Shown: positions 53,857-62,278, counted from the first letter of the stretch. The stretch: DNA of 64,000 nucleotides from Marinitoga aeolica (GCF_029910535.1 NZ_CP069362.1:744001-808000), one strand, 5' to 3'. Notes: a model not told the origin generated them from the letters alone. A program made the numbers and translations.

Positions 53857-53868
53857 CTCTGCCTCCTG

Positions 53869-55107
53869 TTATTCTATTTCTTTAAATATGATAAATCTTT
53901 TATAAAATTTATCATATACATAATAATAAAGCATATTATTTATTTTTCTAATCTTCATTTTGGCAGGTATAATTTTATATGATTGAACTGGTTCTTTGCC
54001 TTCTAAATTTAAAAATATTTTTGCCTTTTTTTCAATTAAGCCCATATTATTAATTTCATACTTTTTTATAAAACATAAATTTCCTGTATTTGTATATCCA
54101 ATTTTTGGATTAGTAGTTAATAAATATAAATTATTATCCATAATTTGAGCAGAAGGAATAATTTGTTCATATCTGAAAGAATATCTGGTATCAATAATTT
54201 TATTTTTTTCTGTTATTCCATCTTCTGTAATTTTCCATAAAGCTATTCTATCAATTTTCTTATAAAGATTATATTCTTGATTATTTTTATTTTCTTCAAA
54301 TATCAGTAAATATGGTATTTCATTATTAGTTAGTAAGAATGCTTCCAAGTTATTTGTATTAGATAATTCTTTATCTATCTCTTGTTCTTTTTTTACTCCA
54401 TATATTGTATATCCAAACAAATCTTCCTTTTTATTTATTGAGGATAATTTTTGATATATAATTTTTGGATTATTATTTTCAATTATATCTATAATATGAA
54501 TATCTTCGTTTTTATCAATCATCATTTTATCCCCATGTGCGTAAGGAATCCTAATTTCTCCATTTTCATAATTATTATCTATATCATTTGCAACATCCTC
54601 AAAAATATAAAAATCCTTTATTTTAAAATTTTCATCAAAAATAGTTATCCCAGCATTTGTAAGAAAGTATACTTTTCCATTTTTTTCTTTTATATCTCTA
54701 ACCGCAAGTCCTTCTGGAAATGGTTTAGGAGCAAATCTCTCTATATTTCTTTTTTCCATTTCTCCATTTTTTAAATTTATAATATATACAAATGCTTTAT
54801 TTTCGTTTAGATCTGAAAATTCAATAATTGGAATTGTATATACATTTTCAAAAATATAAAGTTTATTTCCATCTTCGCTAATTATCCAATACATTGATTG
54901 AGAAGAAAAAATATCTTCTGGAATAGTTGTATTCTTTTCTTCTGAAATATCTGATCCATCGTAAAACATATATTTTTTATCCGTTGCTATTGTATATAAC
55001 GGTTTTAAATTTAATGGTTCTACTCCTTTAAAAAAATACTTTAGTTCATGAGAAAATGCTTTTCCTATAAAAAATATTAAAATAATACTTAATACTAATT
55101 TTTTCAT
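53869..55107 (-). CDS. Exported protein, possibly beta-propeller
   Basis: A 412-residue protein with a signal peptide (MKKLVLSIILIFFIGKAFSH). The mature part has many blade-like strand repeats (KLYIFENVYTIPIIEFSDL, KNGKVYFLTNAGITIFDE, DIHIIDIIENNNPKIIY). I see no catalytic motif and do not recognise a family. Ribosome site AAAGGGGTG precedes ATG 55107. The gene sits between the leader-motif protein and the TolC-like gene, 12 bp from the latter, which suggests one operon. A periplasmic binding or scaffold role is a guess. Confidence 0.5.
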   Translation of the reverse strand: MKKLVLSIILIFFIGKAFSHELKYFFKGVEPLNLKPLYTIATDKKYMFYDGSDISEEKNTTIPEDIFSSQSMYWIISEDGNKLYIFENVYTIPIIEFSDLNENKAFVYIINLKNGEMEKRNIERFAPKPFPEGLAVRDIKEKNGKVYFLTNAGITIFDENFKIKDFYIFEDVANDIDNNYENGEIRIPYAHGDKMMIDKNEDIHIIDIIENNNPKIIYQKLSSINKKEDLFGYTIYGVKKEQEIDKELSNTNNLEAFLLTNNEIPYLLIFEENKNNQEYNLYKKIDRIALWKITEDGITEKNKIIDTRYSFRYEQIIPSAQIMDNNLYLLTTNPKIGYTNTGNLCFIKKYEINNMGLIEKKAKIFLNLEGKEPVQSYKIIPAKMKIRKINNMLYYYVYDKFYKRFIIFKEIE

Positions 55108-55221
55108 ATTTTCACCCCTTTGTATAATGTTTTTTAATTAATAAATTTGATAGGGTGGACATCCTAAACAAGTTTGAAATTATATTTTATTTACTGAAAT
55201 TTAATTATAGGAAATTATTTT

Positions 55222-55929
55222 TTAATCTTCCCATGGAGTCCTCCATACCCTAAATTTTGCATTTTCATGATCTTCTATTGGTGGATGATGTTCAGAAGTA
55301 GGATCTGGGGCATATAAAACTTTTAAAAATGTTTTTATAGGTTCATATGCATCATAAGTTTTATATCTATCTTCTCTCCAAGTTTTAACAATTTGATTAT
55401 TTTGATACTCTTTGCAATCATAAACAATATGGATTTCCCCTGTTTCATTTTTGTAGTGATGTAACACAAAAACAGCTCCTGTCAAATAAGGCTTTAACTT
55501 AAAAGTATATACATTTGTATATGATGCCGAAACGCTTCCTCCGACATTTACAGAAACATTAGCTTTTAAAAAATCCTTAACAGGAATTTCAGCACCTACG
55601 GACAAACTTCCATATATAGTACCTGTGTAAGTTCTAGAGGTTTTAATTTCTCCAACCGTTGATCCTCCGGATTCCCAGCCTGACATCGCCTGACCTTTAA
55701 CTGTATAATTATAGAATTTTCTAGAAAGAATAGCGATAGATGTAATTTCTTTTTCAATTCTACTAGTGGTATTTCCCCCACCATTATTGCTACCAGCGCC
55801 AATAATATTTTTCATTTCATCGTCAGTCAAAACTTTTACATCAAAAGCTTTTGAATGAGCAAAAATATTTACAGGCACCATGTTTACAAGCATCATCAAG
55901 CATATACTACCATCTTTTTCATTCTCCAT
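55222..55929 (-). CDS. Exported protein with GG-leader-like motif and pore-like strand region; start disturbed
   Basis: A 235-residue frame with an N-terminal hydrophobic stretch (ICLMMLVNMVPVNIFAHSKA) followed by VLTDDEMKNIIGAG, which resembles the L-x4-E-M-K-x-I-x-G-G leader of double-glycine peptides with GA in place of GG. After a Gly/Asn linker comes a Ser/Thr/Gly-rich amphipathic region (GTIYGSLSVGAEIPVKDF, NVSVNVGGSVSASYTNVYTF), similar in texture to beta-pore proteins, and a charged C-terminus. The ATG at 55929 touches GGAGG with no spacer. ATG 55922 has ideal spacing but reads an 8-codon peptide; one extra A in AAAAA would join it to this frame as MKKDGSICLMMLV. No family is recognised. 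Confidence 0.5.
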   Translation of the reverse strand: MENEKDGSICLMMLVNMVPVNIFAHSKAFDVKVLTDDEMKNIIGAGSNNGGGNTTSRIEKEITSIAILSRKFYNYTVKGQAMSGWESGGSTVGEIKTSRTYTGTIYGSLSVGAEIPVKDFLKANVSVNVGGSVSASYTNVYTFKLKPYLTGAVFVLHHYKNETGEIHIVYDCKEYQNNQIVKTWREDRYKTYDAYEPIKTFLKVLYAPDPTSEHHPPIEDHENAKFRVWRTPWED

Positions 55930-55936
55930 CCTCCCA

Positions 55937-57363
55937 TCATTTTTTGTTTTTTACAACAAATAGCGCGCTATTTTTGATTAATATTATTATTGTTATTATA
56001 AATATAATATAATACATGTTTTCTCCATATACAGAATAAAATGTTTTATTTAATTTTTTTATTGGTATTTCATAATTAATAATTTTTCTTTCATATAGTT
56101 TTGATGATTTTAATATTTTTCCATCTGGAGAAATTATCTGTGATATTCCTGAATTTGTTGCTTGAATTATATATATATTATTTTCTACTGCTCGAAATAT
56201 ACCATGTTCTGACATTAAATATGGCACTATACTGTAACCAAACATTCCATTATTGCTTGCTATTATTATTAGTTCTGCATTTTGCCTTTTTAATTTAGTT
56301 GTCACTTGTGGAAACATTGCTTCAAAGCATATTTCAAATCCTGTTTTTATTCCCTCTAAATTAATAACTTTTATTTTTTTCCCATTTTCAAAAACTTTTT
56401 CATAATATGGCACGAGCTTGTTTTTATAATATTTCCCTATTATTTTTCCATTTTTTGATATAATAAATATGGAATTGTATTCTTTATTTTCAGGAGTTAA
56501 ATCTGGTGTCCCTATTATTAGATTAATATTATTATTTCTTGCAAAATCTAATATTTCATTTCTATAATCAGGTAGCCGCATCATCCATCTATGGACAGAT
56601 GTTTCAGGCCAGATGATTATATGTGGCGAATATTCTTTTATACTTTTTAATGAAAGATTTATGTATTTTTTGAATATTTCATAACTCAATTCATTATTAC
56701 TTTGAGCAAATTTATATTCATTTGTAGATATATTTCCCTGTATTATTGAAATTTTTATTTTATTTTGATTAATTTCTTCTACATCTTTTTGTGAAAAAAA
56801 GCTTATATTAGGCAAGAGAAAAATTAATAATGAAATTATCAAAAATGTTTTATATTTTTTATTTTTTAAAAGATAATATAACCAATAATTTATTGCTATT
56901 ATAATAAAAGATAATCCTATCATTCCAATATATTTTGAAAAAAATAGAAATATTCCTATATTATATAACGCTATACCAGGATGAAGTGTCAATCCATAAA
57001 ATATTTTACTTGCAAAGTACTCCTCAAATAGCCAGAATGAAGTTATCAAAAATATTTTCTTATATGTTTTATATTTATAATTTTCTATTTTTTTACAAAT
57101 ATACCAAAAAAATAAAAAAGTATTGTTATTATTAAAACAAGCGATGAGAACCCAGCCAGTTTATACTTTAACTCTATTTGCGCCGTTAAAATAAAGAATG
57201 AATTTATTATTGATATTATTAAAGAAAATAATAATATTTTTCTTTTTTGAATTTGATGATTTATATAATAAAAAAATGGAATAAATGCATAAAAAATAAT
57301 GAAAGACATTTTAAATGGTGGATTTGAAAAGTAAAAGAGCAATCCTGTAACAAGAGATAACAT
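55937..57363 (-). CDS. lnt: Apolipoprotein N-acyltransferase, interrupted by a -1 frameshift at an A7 run
   Basis: Two frames together make a ~475-residue Lnt: 92 codons from ATG 57363 (N-terminal helices, LLFYFSNPPFK), then a switch at T7 57088-57094 (A7 on the coding strand), then 383 codons to 55937. The site is A-AAA-AAA in the zero frame, followed at once by TAG. Beyond it the -1 frame is open to the end. The nitrilase domain keeps its triad: Glu254 in IIIWPETS, Lys316 in NKLVP and Cys346 in FEICFEAMF (composite numbering). It should acylate the N-terminal Cys of lipoproteins in the inner membrane. Either slippage expresses it, or it is a pseudogene or sequencing error. Confidence 0.82.
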
Positions 57364-57396
57364 TTTTATTCTCCTTCTAATTTCATCATTTTAATT

Positions 57397-57516
57397 TTAA
57401 AATATATCAGGATTAGGAACGTTATTATTATTTAAATTAGAAATATAAAAAGTAGTTAAAGTATTCAACAGCAACATTATTAATAAAATCACAGATATAA
57501 TAAAAATTTTTCTCAT
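57397..57516 (-). CDS. Small membrane or secreted peptide (39 aa)
   Basis: ATG 57516 to TAA 57397 encodes 39 residues: a basic N-terminus (MRKIF), a hydrophobic helix (IISVILLIMLLLNTLTTFYI) and a polar tail SNLNNNNVPNPDIF. AAGGTG lies at good spacing upstream. It starts about 130 bp after the remnant-riboswitch terminator and precedes lnt in the same orientation. It could be a single-pass membrane peptide or a secreted signal; no family is recognised. It was found by reading, without homology support. Confidence 0.5.
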   Translation of the reverse strand: MRKIFIISVILLIMLLLNTLTTFYISNLNNNNVPNPDIF

Positions 57517-57644
57517 ATTTTCACCTTAAGTTTTATATCTTGATAATTCGCTGTTAATTTTATATTTCTAAAATTCGATAAATTTACTTAATTATCATAT
57601 CATATGATATATTAATTGAGTTAAAAGATTATTATATATAAATA

Positions 57645-57740
57645 ACAAAAAATCTCCTGCGCGAAGCAGGAGATTGATTTGTATTTTCATCTCTGCTCTG
57701 CTCCTTTCGCTGGTATTAACCAGATCAAGTGAAAAGAGAA
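57645..57740 (-). promoter_or_regulatory. Truncated TPP-riboswitch remnant with intact terminator
   Basis: On the minus strand, CTTGATCTGGTTAATACCAG and GCGAAAGGAGCAGAGC match the 3' half (P4/P5 arm) of the riboswitch at 63.3 kb. The 5' half with CTGAGA and GGGGAGC is missing and replaced by AAAAGAAGCTTCTCTTTT. The terminator stem AATCTCCTGC / GCAGGAGATT with loop GCGAA (57651-57675) and T run is intact. Without the pyrimidine-sensing arm it cannot bind TPP in the usual way. A promoter lies 20-30 bp upstream, so a short RNA of ~110 nt may be made. Confidence 0.85.
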
Positions 57741-57752
57741 GCTTCTTTTAAC

Positions 57753-57798
57753 TTCATTCACTGAGTGAATTATATCATATAGTGTTTTTTATGTCAAT
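57753..57798 (-). promoter_or_regulatory. Promoter with palindromic operator, copy 2
   Basis: Minus strand TTGACA (57797-57792), 17-bp spacer, TATAAT (57774-57769), palindrome ATTCACTGAGTGAAT (57756-57770). Identical to copy 1 at 52533-52578 in 44 of 46 positions. It reads into the riboswitch remnant and its terminator. Confidence 0.85.
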
Positions 57799-57815
57799 TG
57801 TTGAAATAATATAAT

Positions 57816-57834
57816 GAGGTGCTATAAGCACCTC
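57816..57834 (-). terminator. thi operon terminator
   Basis: Stem GAGGTGCT / AGCACCTC with loop ATA, then an AT-rich run on the minus strand. The thiF stop codon (57835-57833) overlaps the stem. Confidence 0.7.
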
Positions 57835-58717
57835 AAGAAAAAAATCCTCTTCCTGTATAAAAATCCATATAAATTATGGATTTGTCAATATTTAACATAT
57901 ACGCTTGCAAAATTCCCGTTAATATAACAATTGAAGGTACTATACCATTTACACTATCATCATTGTTATATTTACTTACATATTTGTCAAAATCAAAATT
58001 TTTTAATATCATCCCTTTTTGACCTTCTACTCCAGCACTTATTATTTTTTTCCCTTTTTTTAAAGCATAATTTGAAATTAATAATCTACTTTCAATATTA
58101 TCTACACAAAGATAAATAGTTTCGTATTCATCCAAAATATTTAAATTTTTCTCGGTCACTTTTTCTATAATCCCTTTTTTGCAATATTTTAATTTTTTTT
58201 CAATTGCATTCACTTTATATTTTCCAATATCTTTTTTAGTAAATAAGAATTGCCTTGCGATATTAGTTTTATCAACTACATCATCATCTATGATTACAAA
58301 TGGTATTTTGTTTTTATTAAGCATATATGAAACGGGATTCCCCAACCCTCCAGCACCAATAATAATACTTTTTTTTGATTTTATTTTTTTGTTAAATTGA
58401 ATTGGTATTTTGATTGAATCAATCCCAAATAAGTATTCAGAAATAACTAATTGAGCTATTAATGCTCCTGCTAAATCTTCAGGTATAGATTTGTTTTCTT
58501 GAAAATTCTCAACTAATTTAATTGTGCAATCATTATATATTTTTATGTCCTTTATTCTACCCTTTCTATTTATGTTTACACCACAATTTTTTAAAATTTT
58601 ATTAGCTAGAGGGTTTTTAGTATATACAGTATAATTAATTAGCTTTCTTGTGTTTTCTATACCTATACATTTTATTTGCCTATCAAAAAAAACACTATCA
58701 ATCAGACAAAACCACAT
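57833..58717 (-). CDS. thiF: ThiF-like E1 adenylyltransferase, atypical
   Basis: A 294-residue E1-type protein at the end of the thi operon, expected to adenylate ThiS. The nucleotide loop is IIGAGGLGNPVSYML (~residue 116 on), IIDDDVVDKTNIARQFLF supplies the conserved Asp and Arg, and YLCVDNIESRLLIS follows. The segment where ThiF/MoeB carry zinc CxxC pairs and the catalytic Cys reads KNFDFDKYVSKYNNDDSVNGIVPS, with no Cys. The first ~110 residues begin DSVFFDRQIKCIGIENTRKL, which resembles the start of an E1 domain with a degenerate glycine loop. It may be a duplicated inactive half; function by context, not proven. Confidence 0.72.
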   Translation of the reverse strand: MWFCLIDSVFFDRQIKCIGIENTRKLINYTVYTKNPLANKILKNCGVNINRKGRIKDIKIYNDCTIKLVENFQENKSIPEDLAGALIAQLVISEYLFGIDSIKIPIQFNKKIKSKKSIIIGAGGLGNPVSYMLNKNKIPFVIIDDDVVDKTNIARQFLFTKKDIGKYKVNAIEKKLKYCKKGIIEKVTEKNLNILDEYETIYLCVDNIESRLLISNYALKKGKKIISAGVEGQKGMILKNFDFDKYVSKYNNDDSVNGIVPSIVILTGILQAYMLNIDKSIIYMDFYTGRGFFS

Positions 58718-58729
58718 CCCTTACCTTTT

Positions 58730-59887
58730 TTATAACCTCCTGTGGGTTTCTTCCAAAAACCCTATCATAGCTTCTTTTCCATAAAAACCATCATCCCAGA
58801 CAAAGTCTATGGGCTCTTTAGCAATATCATATATATTTGACAAGCCATATGGAATAGAATGTCCTTCTTTAGTTTGAATTTCAATAGGTTCTTGAGTTCT
58901 ATCTAAATAAAAAGTTTTGTACCCCTTTTCTTTTGCTTTCTCTATATATTTCTTTTCATATTTTATGTTCATTGCAGATCTTATCCATGGAAAATACTTC
59001 ATTGTGGCAATAACAGCTCTGGCCATATGACTTTTTCCGAAAAATGCAGGTTCATGAATAAAATTTATTTCATCACCAAGTTTATGTATTCTACCTGGAA
59101 ATTTCCCAACATCATATTCATTTTCTGCCTCTGGCAACGCAAATACTATATTTTGACCAACTTCAGGTATGGTATATTTCCCTAATTTATTTATTTCAGA
59201 TTTTATTTTCCAAAGCTCCTCTAAAATATAATTTTTATGATATTCATATACCATATTTTCTGTTTCTACAGAAAATTCTGAATTTTTAACCATTTTATCC
59301 ATATAATATAACGAAGCATTAATGGATTCTTCAATAGTATAACCCATATAAATATGTGCTGTTATTAGTGAAGAGAAAATACAACCTGTCCCATGTAATT
59401 GTTTTTCATATCTTTGTGAATAGAATTTTTTATTTTTATATAATATTTCTATTTTTTCAGTATTTTTATGCCCACCTGTAATTATTACATCACATTTTAT
59501 ATCTGTTATTTCATATTCTTCTGAGTTCATTATCATTAAATCTACGTATTTTGAACCTTCATTTACATCATTAGGTGAAATTATCGTATATCCTGTAGAG
59601 GTTTTTATTATAGGGTTCCATATAATTTTTGCTTCATTATATCTTTTTCTCAAAATTTTAATCTGTTTTGAATTTGCCATTCCCACCTTTATTAAAGAGA
59701 ATTTATCAAATAAGTCGAATTCTTCAAAGTTTTCTCTGAACTCCACACTTTTAAATTCTTTTTCATTCTGTACTGTGTATGCCGATATAATGGCTTTTGG
59801 ACTTATTTTAAACATTTTCATTATTGATATATCCTGTAATATACCTGCTCCACCAGATGGATCAAATCCTGAAAATACAAGCATCAT
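58730..59887 (-). CDS. thiD: HMP-phosphate kinase fused to ThiN-type thiamine-phosphate synthase
   Basis: A 386-residue bifunctional enzyme. Residues ~1-230 are ThiD: VFSGFDPSGGAGILQDI, AYTVQNEKEF, VIITGGHK and the LHGTGCIFSSLI anion hole of the ribokinase-like fold. Residues ~240-385 are ThiN (GKYTIPEVGQNIVFALPEAE, FPGRIHKLGDEI, MARAVIATMKYFPWIRSAMN, VWDDGFYGKEAMIGFLEE). It should phosphorylate HMP-P and couple the product to thiazole phosphate, so no thiE is needed. Start: ATG 59887 (or 59884) behind AGGAGG; an in-frame start at 59977 lies in thiC and has no ribosome site. ThiDN fusions are known in Thermotogota and archaea. Confidence 0.88.
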   Translation of the reverse strand: MMLVFSGFDPSGGAGILQDISIMKMFKISPKAIISAYTVQNEKEFKSVEFRENFEEFDLFDKFSLIKVGMANSKQIKILRKRYNEAKIIWNPIIKTSTGYTIISPNDVNEGSKYVDLMIMNSEEYEITDIKCDVIITGGHKNTEKIEILYKNKKFYSQRYEKQLHGTGCIFSSLITAHIYMGYTIEESINASLYYMDKMVKNSEFSVETENMVYEYHKNYILEELWKIKSEINKLGKYTIPEVGQNIVFALPEAENEYDVGKFPGRIHKLGDEINFIHEPAFFGKSHMARAVIATMKYFPWIRSAMNIKYEKKYIEKAKEKGYKTFYLDRTQEPIEIQTKEGHSIPYGLSNIYDIAKEPIDFVWDDGFYGKEAMIGFLEETHRRL

Positions 59888-59895
59888 AATTCCTC

Positions 59896-61197
59896 CTATT
59901 CTATTAACAATATTTCTGATTTTTCGAGGTATTCCTCTGTAATTCTCATTGCACATAATGGTCCACACATAGAACACATATTGCTTTCTTTTCCTTTTCT
60001 TGCGGTATAGAATTTTTTAGCTTTTTCCTGATCCAGTGCAAGCTCAAACTGTTTTTTCCAGTCGAACTGTTTTCTTGCTTTGCTCATTTCATTATCAATA
60101 TCCATATTTTTTCTATTTTTAGCTATGTCAGCTGAGTGGGCTGCTATCTTTGTTGATATTACCCCTTCTTTTATATCTTCTATAGTTGGCAATCTGAGAT
60201 GTTCCGCAGGTGTTACTGCACAAAGAAAATCTGCTCCTTTGGCTGCAGCAATAGCTCCACCTATTGCAGAGGTTATATGGTCGTATCCTGGGGCAATATC
60301 CGTTGTAATTGGACCAAGTACATAGAAAGGTGCTCCATCACAGATTTTCTTTTGTAATATCACATTGGCCTCAATTTCATCGATTGGCATATGTCCCGGA
60401 CCTTCAACCATTACCTGAACACCAGCATTACGAGCCATTTTTACCAGTTCACCTAATCTCAATAATTCTTCAAATTGAAGATCATCTGTAGCATCATGTA
60501 ATGATCCTGGTCTCATCCCATCCCCAAGGCTTATTGTTATATCATATTCTTTACATATTTTCAGTATTTCGTCATAAAATTCGTAAAATGGATTTTCCTT
60601 GTGATTTTTTATCATCCATCCAACAATTATTGAACCACCACGTGAAACTATTTTTGTTATTCTTTTTGAGTTTCTCAATTTTTCAATGGTTGTTCTAGTG
60701 ATACCTGCATGTATTGTCATAAAATCAACACCATCTTCGGCATGGTCTTTTACCATTTGAATGAAATCCTCAGCTTCAAAATCAATTACCCTTTTTTTCT
60801 GTTGTATGGCTTTTGTTGCAGCATCATATACAGGTACCGTCCCAACCATGATATTTGAATTTTTGATTATTTCATTTCTTATATAACTTAAATCTCCCCA
60901 TGTTGAAAGGTCCATTATTGAATCTGCACCATATTTTTCTGCAATTTCAAGTTTTTTCAACTCTTCATTCAAATCTGTATATCCCTGAGAAGTACCAATA
61001 TTAATATTTACCTTTGTTTTTAATCCTTCACCAATAGCTCTGATATTTTTAAAATTATGATTTTTATTTTTGGGCAATACAGCTCTTCCAGAGGTTATTT
61101 TTTCTCTCAATAATTCCGGAGATATATTTTCATGCTTTGCTGCAATTATCATCTCTTCCGTAATAACTCCCATTTTTGCGAATTCCAATTGTGTCAT
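59896..61197 (-). CDS. thiC: Phosphomethylpyrimidine synthase
   Basis: A 433-residue ThiC making HMP-P from AIR by radical SAM chemistry. The barrel shows INIGTSQGYTDLNEELKK, DSIMDLSTWGDL, DFMTIHAGIT, SRGGSIIVGWMIKNH, ISLGDGMRPGSLHDATD, EGPGHMPIDEIEANV and LGPITTDIAPGYDHITSAIGG. The C-terminal cluster ligands are CSMCGPLC (C-x2-C-x4-C). The sequence is of the shorter, archaeal/thermophile type. It starts at ATG 61197 behind AGGAGG and is 12 bp from thiH. Confidence 0.96.
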   Translation of the reverse strand: MTQLEFAKMGVITEEMIIAAKHENISPELLREKITSGRAVLPKNKNHNFKNIRAIGEGLKTKVNINIGTSQGYTDLNEELKKLEIAEKYGADSIMDLSTWGDLSYIRNEIIKNSNIMVGTVPVYDAATKAIQQKKRVIDFEAEDFIQMVKDHAEDGVDFMTIHAGITRTTIEKLRNSKRITKIVSRGGSIIVGWMIKNHKENPFYEFYDEILKICKEYDITISLGDGMRPGSLHDATDDLQFEELLRLGELVKMARNAGVQVMVEGPGHMPIDEIEANVILQKKICDGAPFYVLGPITTDIAPGYDHITSAIGGAIAAAKGADFLCAVTPAEHLRLPTIEDIKEGVISTKIAAHSADIAKNRKNMDIDNEMSKARKQFDWKKQFELALDQEKAKKFYTARKGKESNMCSMCGPLCAMRITEEYLEKSEILLIE

Positions 61198-61209
61198 TTT
61201 CTTTCCTCC

Positions 61210-62277
61210 TTAAAACCAGTTTACTGTTGTAGGATTATATCCTCTACTTTTTATATAGTTAATAAACTCCTGAAAGTTTCGTTTATCTTCTGTTTCAAAT
61301 TGCTTTATTGATTTTTTATATATAGTATAGCCACCAACATTTGTTGTTGAACCTGCTGACATCTTTGTTGCAATTCCTATGAGTGCATTTCTAAAATCCG
61401 CATTTTCACGCGTTGAAATATTTATATGAACTCTTGGAAAAATTAATTTTAAAGCAATAATGTAATGTATAAGCTGTTTATCAGGAATAATATAAAAATT
61501 GTTTTTTACATTGTATGCAGATTTTATTCTTGGAAAGGATATTGCATATTCTATCTCAGGATAATTTTTTAACAGATAATCCATATGATACGCAAGCATT
61601 ATTATTTCAAATTCTGGTTCATATAATCCAAGCAATGCTCCAATATTTATTTCCCTAACTCCAGATTTTATTGCATATTCGATTGTATCTAATCGTTTTT
61701 TATAATCGCTTTTTGGACCAAAAAGATGAACTTCTTTATATTTCTTTATACAATATGTCTCCTGATACATTGTAACACCTATTAATCCTGCTGATATTAG
61801 CTTTTTATATTCGTCTTCTTTTAAAGAATAGGTTTCTATAGAAACTTCTTTGAAAAATCTTTTCAATAATTTTATTGTATTATATAGATAATCTAAATCT
61901 GTAGTTACAGGGTCTTCACCTGTTAATATGAGGACATGGTCTATGCCTGCGTTTTTTAAATATAAAGACTCTTTTTCTATTTTTTCGTAGGTTAATTTTT
62001 TTCTCTGGATCTTGTTTGTTGCCTTGAATCCGCAGTATGTACATCCATTTATGCAATAATTTGATATGTATAATGGGGCGTATAAAAATATAACATCACC
62101 AAAGAACTTTCTGTTATTTTTCATTACTTTCTTCGCCATTGTTCGAAGATTTGTGTTTTCAAGCAAACCGAATATTTCATTTACAGCAAAAAAATCTTTT
62201 TTTAAGTTGATATGGTGTTCTTTTTTTCTTTCTTTTTCTATATATTTGATAATTTTTTCAACATTCTCAGAAAACAT
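61210..62277 (-). CDS. thiH: 2-iminoacetate synthase
   Basis: A 355-residue radical SAM enzyme that cleaves tyrosine to dehydroglycine for thiazole synthesis in anaerobes. The cluster motif is CINGCTYCGF (C-x3-C-x2-C), followed by the barrel elements LILTGEDPVTTDLDYL, VSIETYSLKEDEY and GVTMYQETYCIKKYKEVHLFGPKSDY. The C-terminal ISTRENADFRNALIGIATKMSAGSTTNVGGY is typical of ThiH. It directly follows thiG (one base between). HydG is a close relative, but thi operon context and the absence of a longer HydG tail favour ThiH. Confidence 0.92.
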   Translation of the reverse strand: MFSENVEKIIKYIEKERKKEHHINLKKDFFAVNEIFGLLENTNLRTMAKKVMKNNRKFFGDVIFLYAPLYISNYCINGCTYCGFKATNKIQRKKLTYEKIEKESLYLKNAGIDHVLILTGEDPVTTDLDYLYNTIKLLKRFFKEVSIETYSLKEDEYKKLISAGLIGVTMYQETYCIKKYKEVHLFGPKSDYKKRLDTIEYAIKSGVREINIGALLGLYEPEFEIIMLAYHMDYLLKNYPEIEYAISFPRIKSAYNVKNNFYIIPDKQLIHYIIALKLIFPRVHINISTRENADFRNALIGIATKMSAGSTTNVGGYTIYKKSIKQFETEDKRNFQEFINYIKSRGYNPTTVNWF

Positions 62278-62278
62278 G

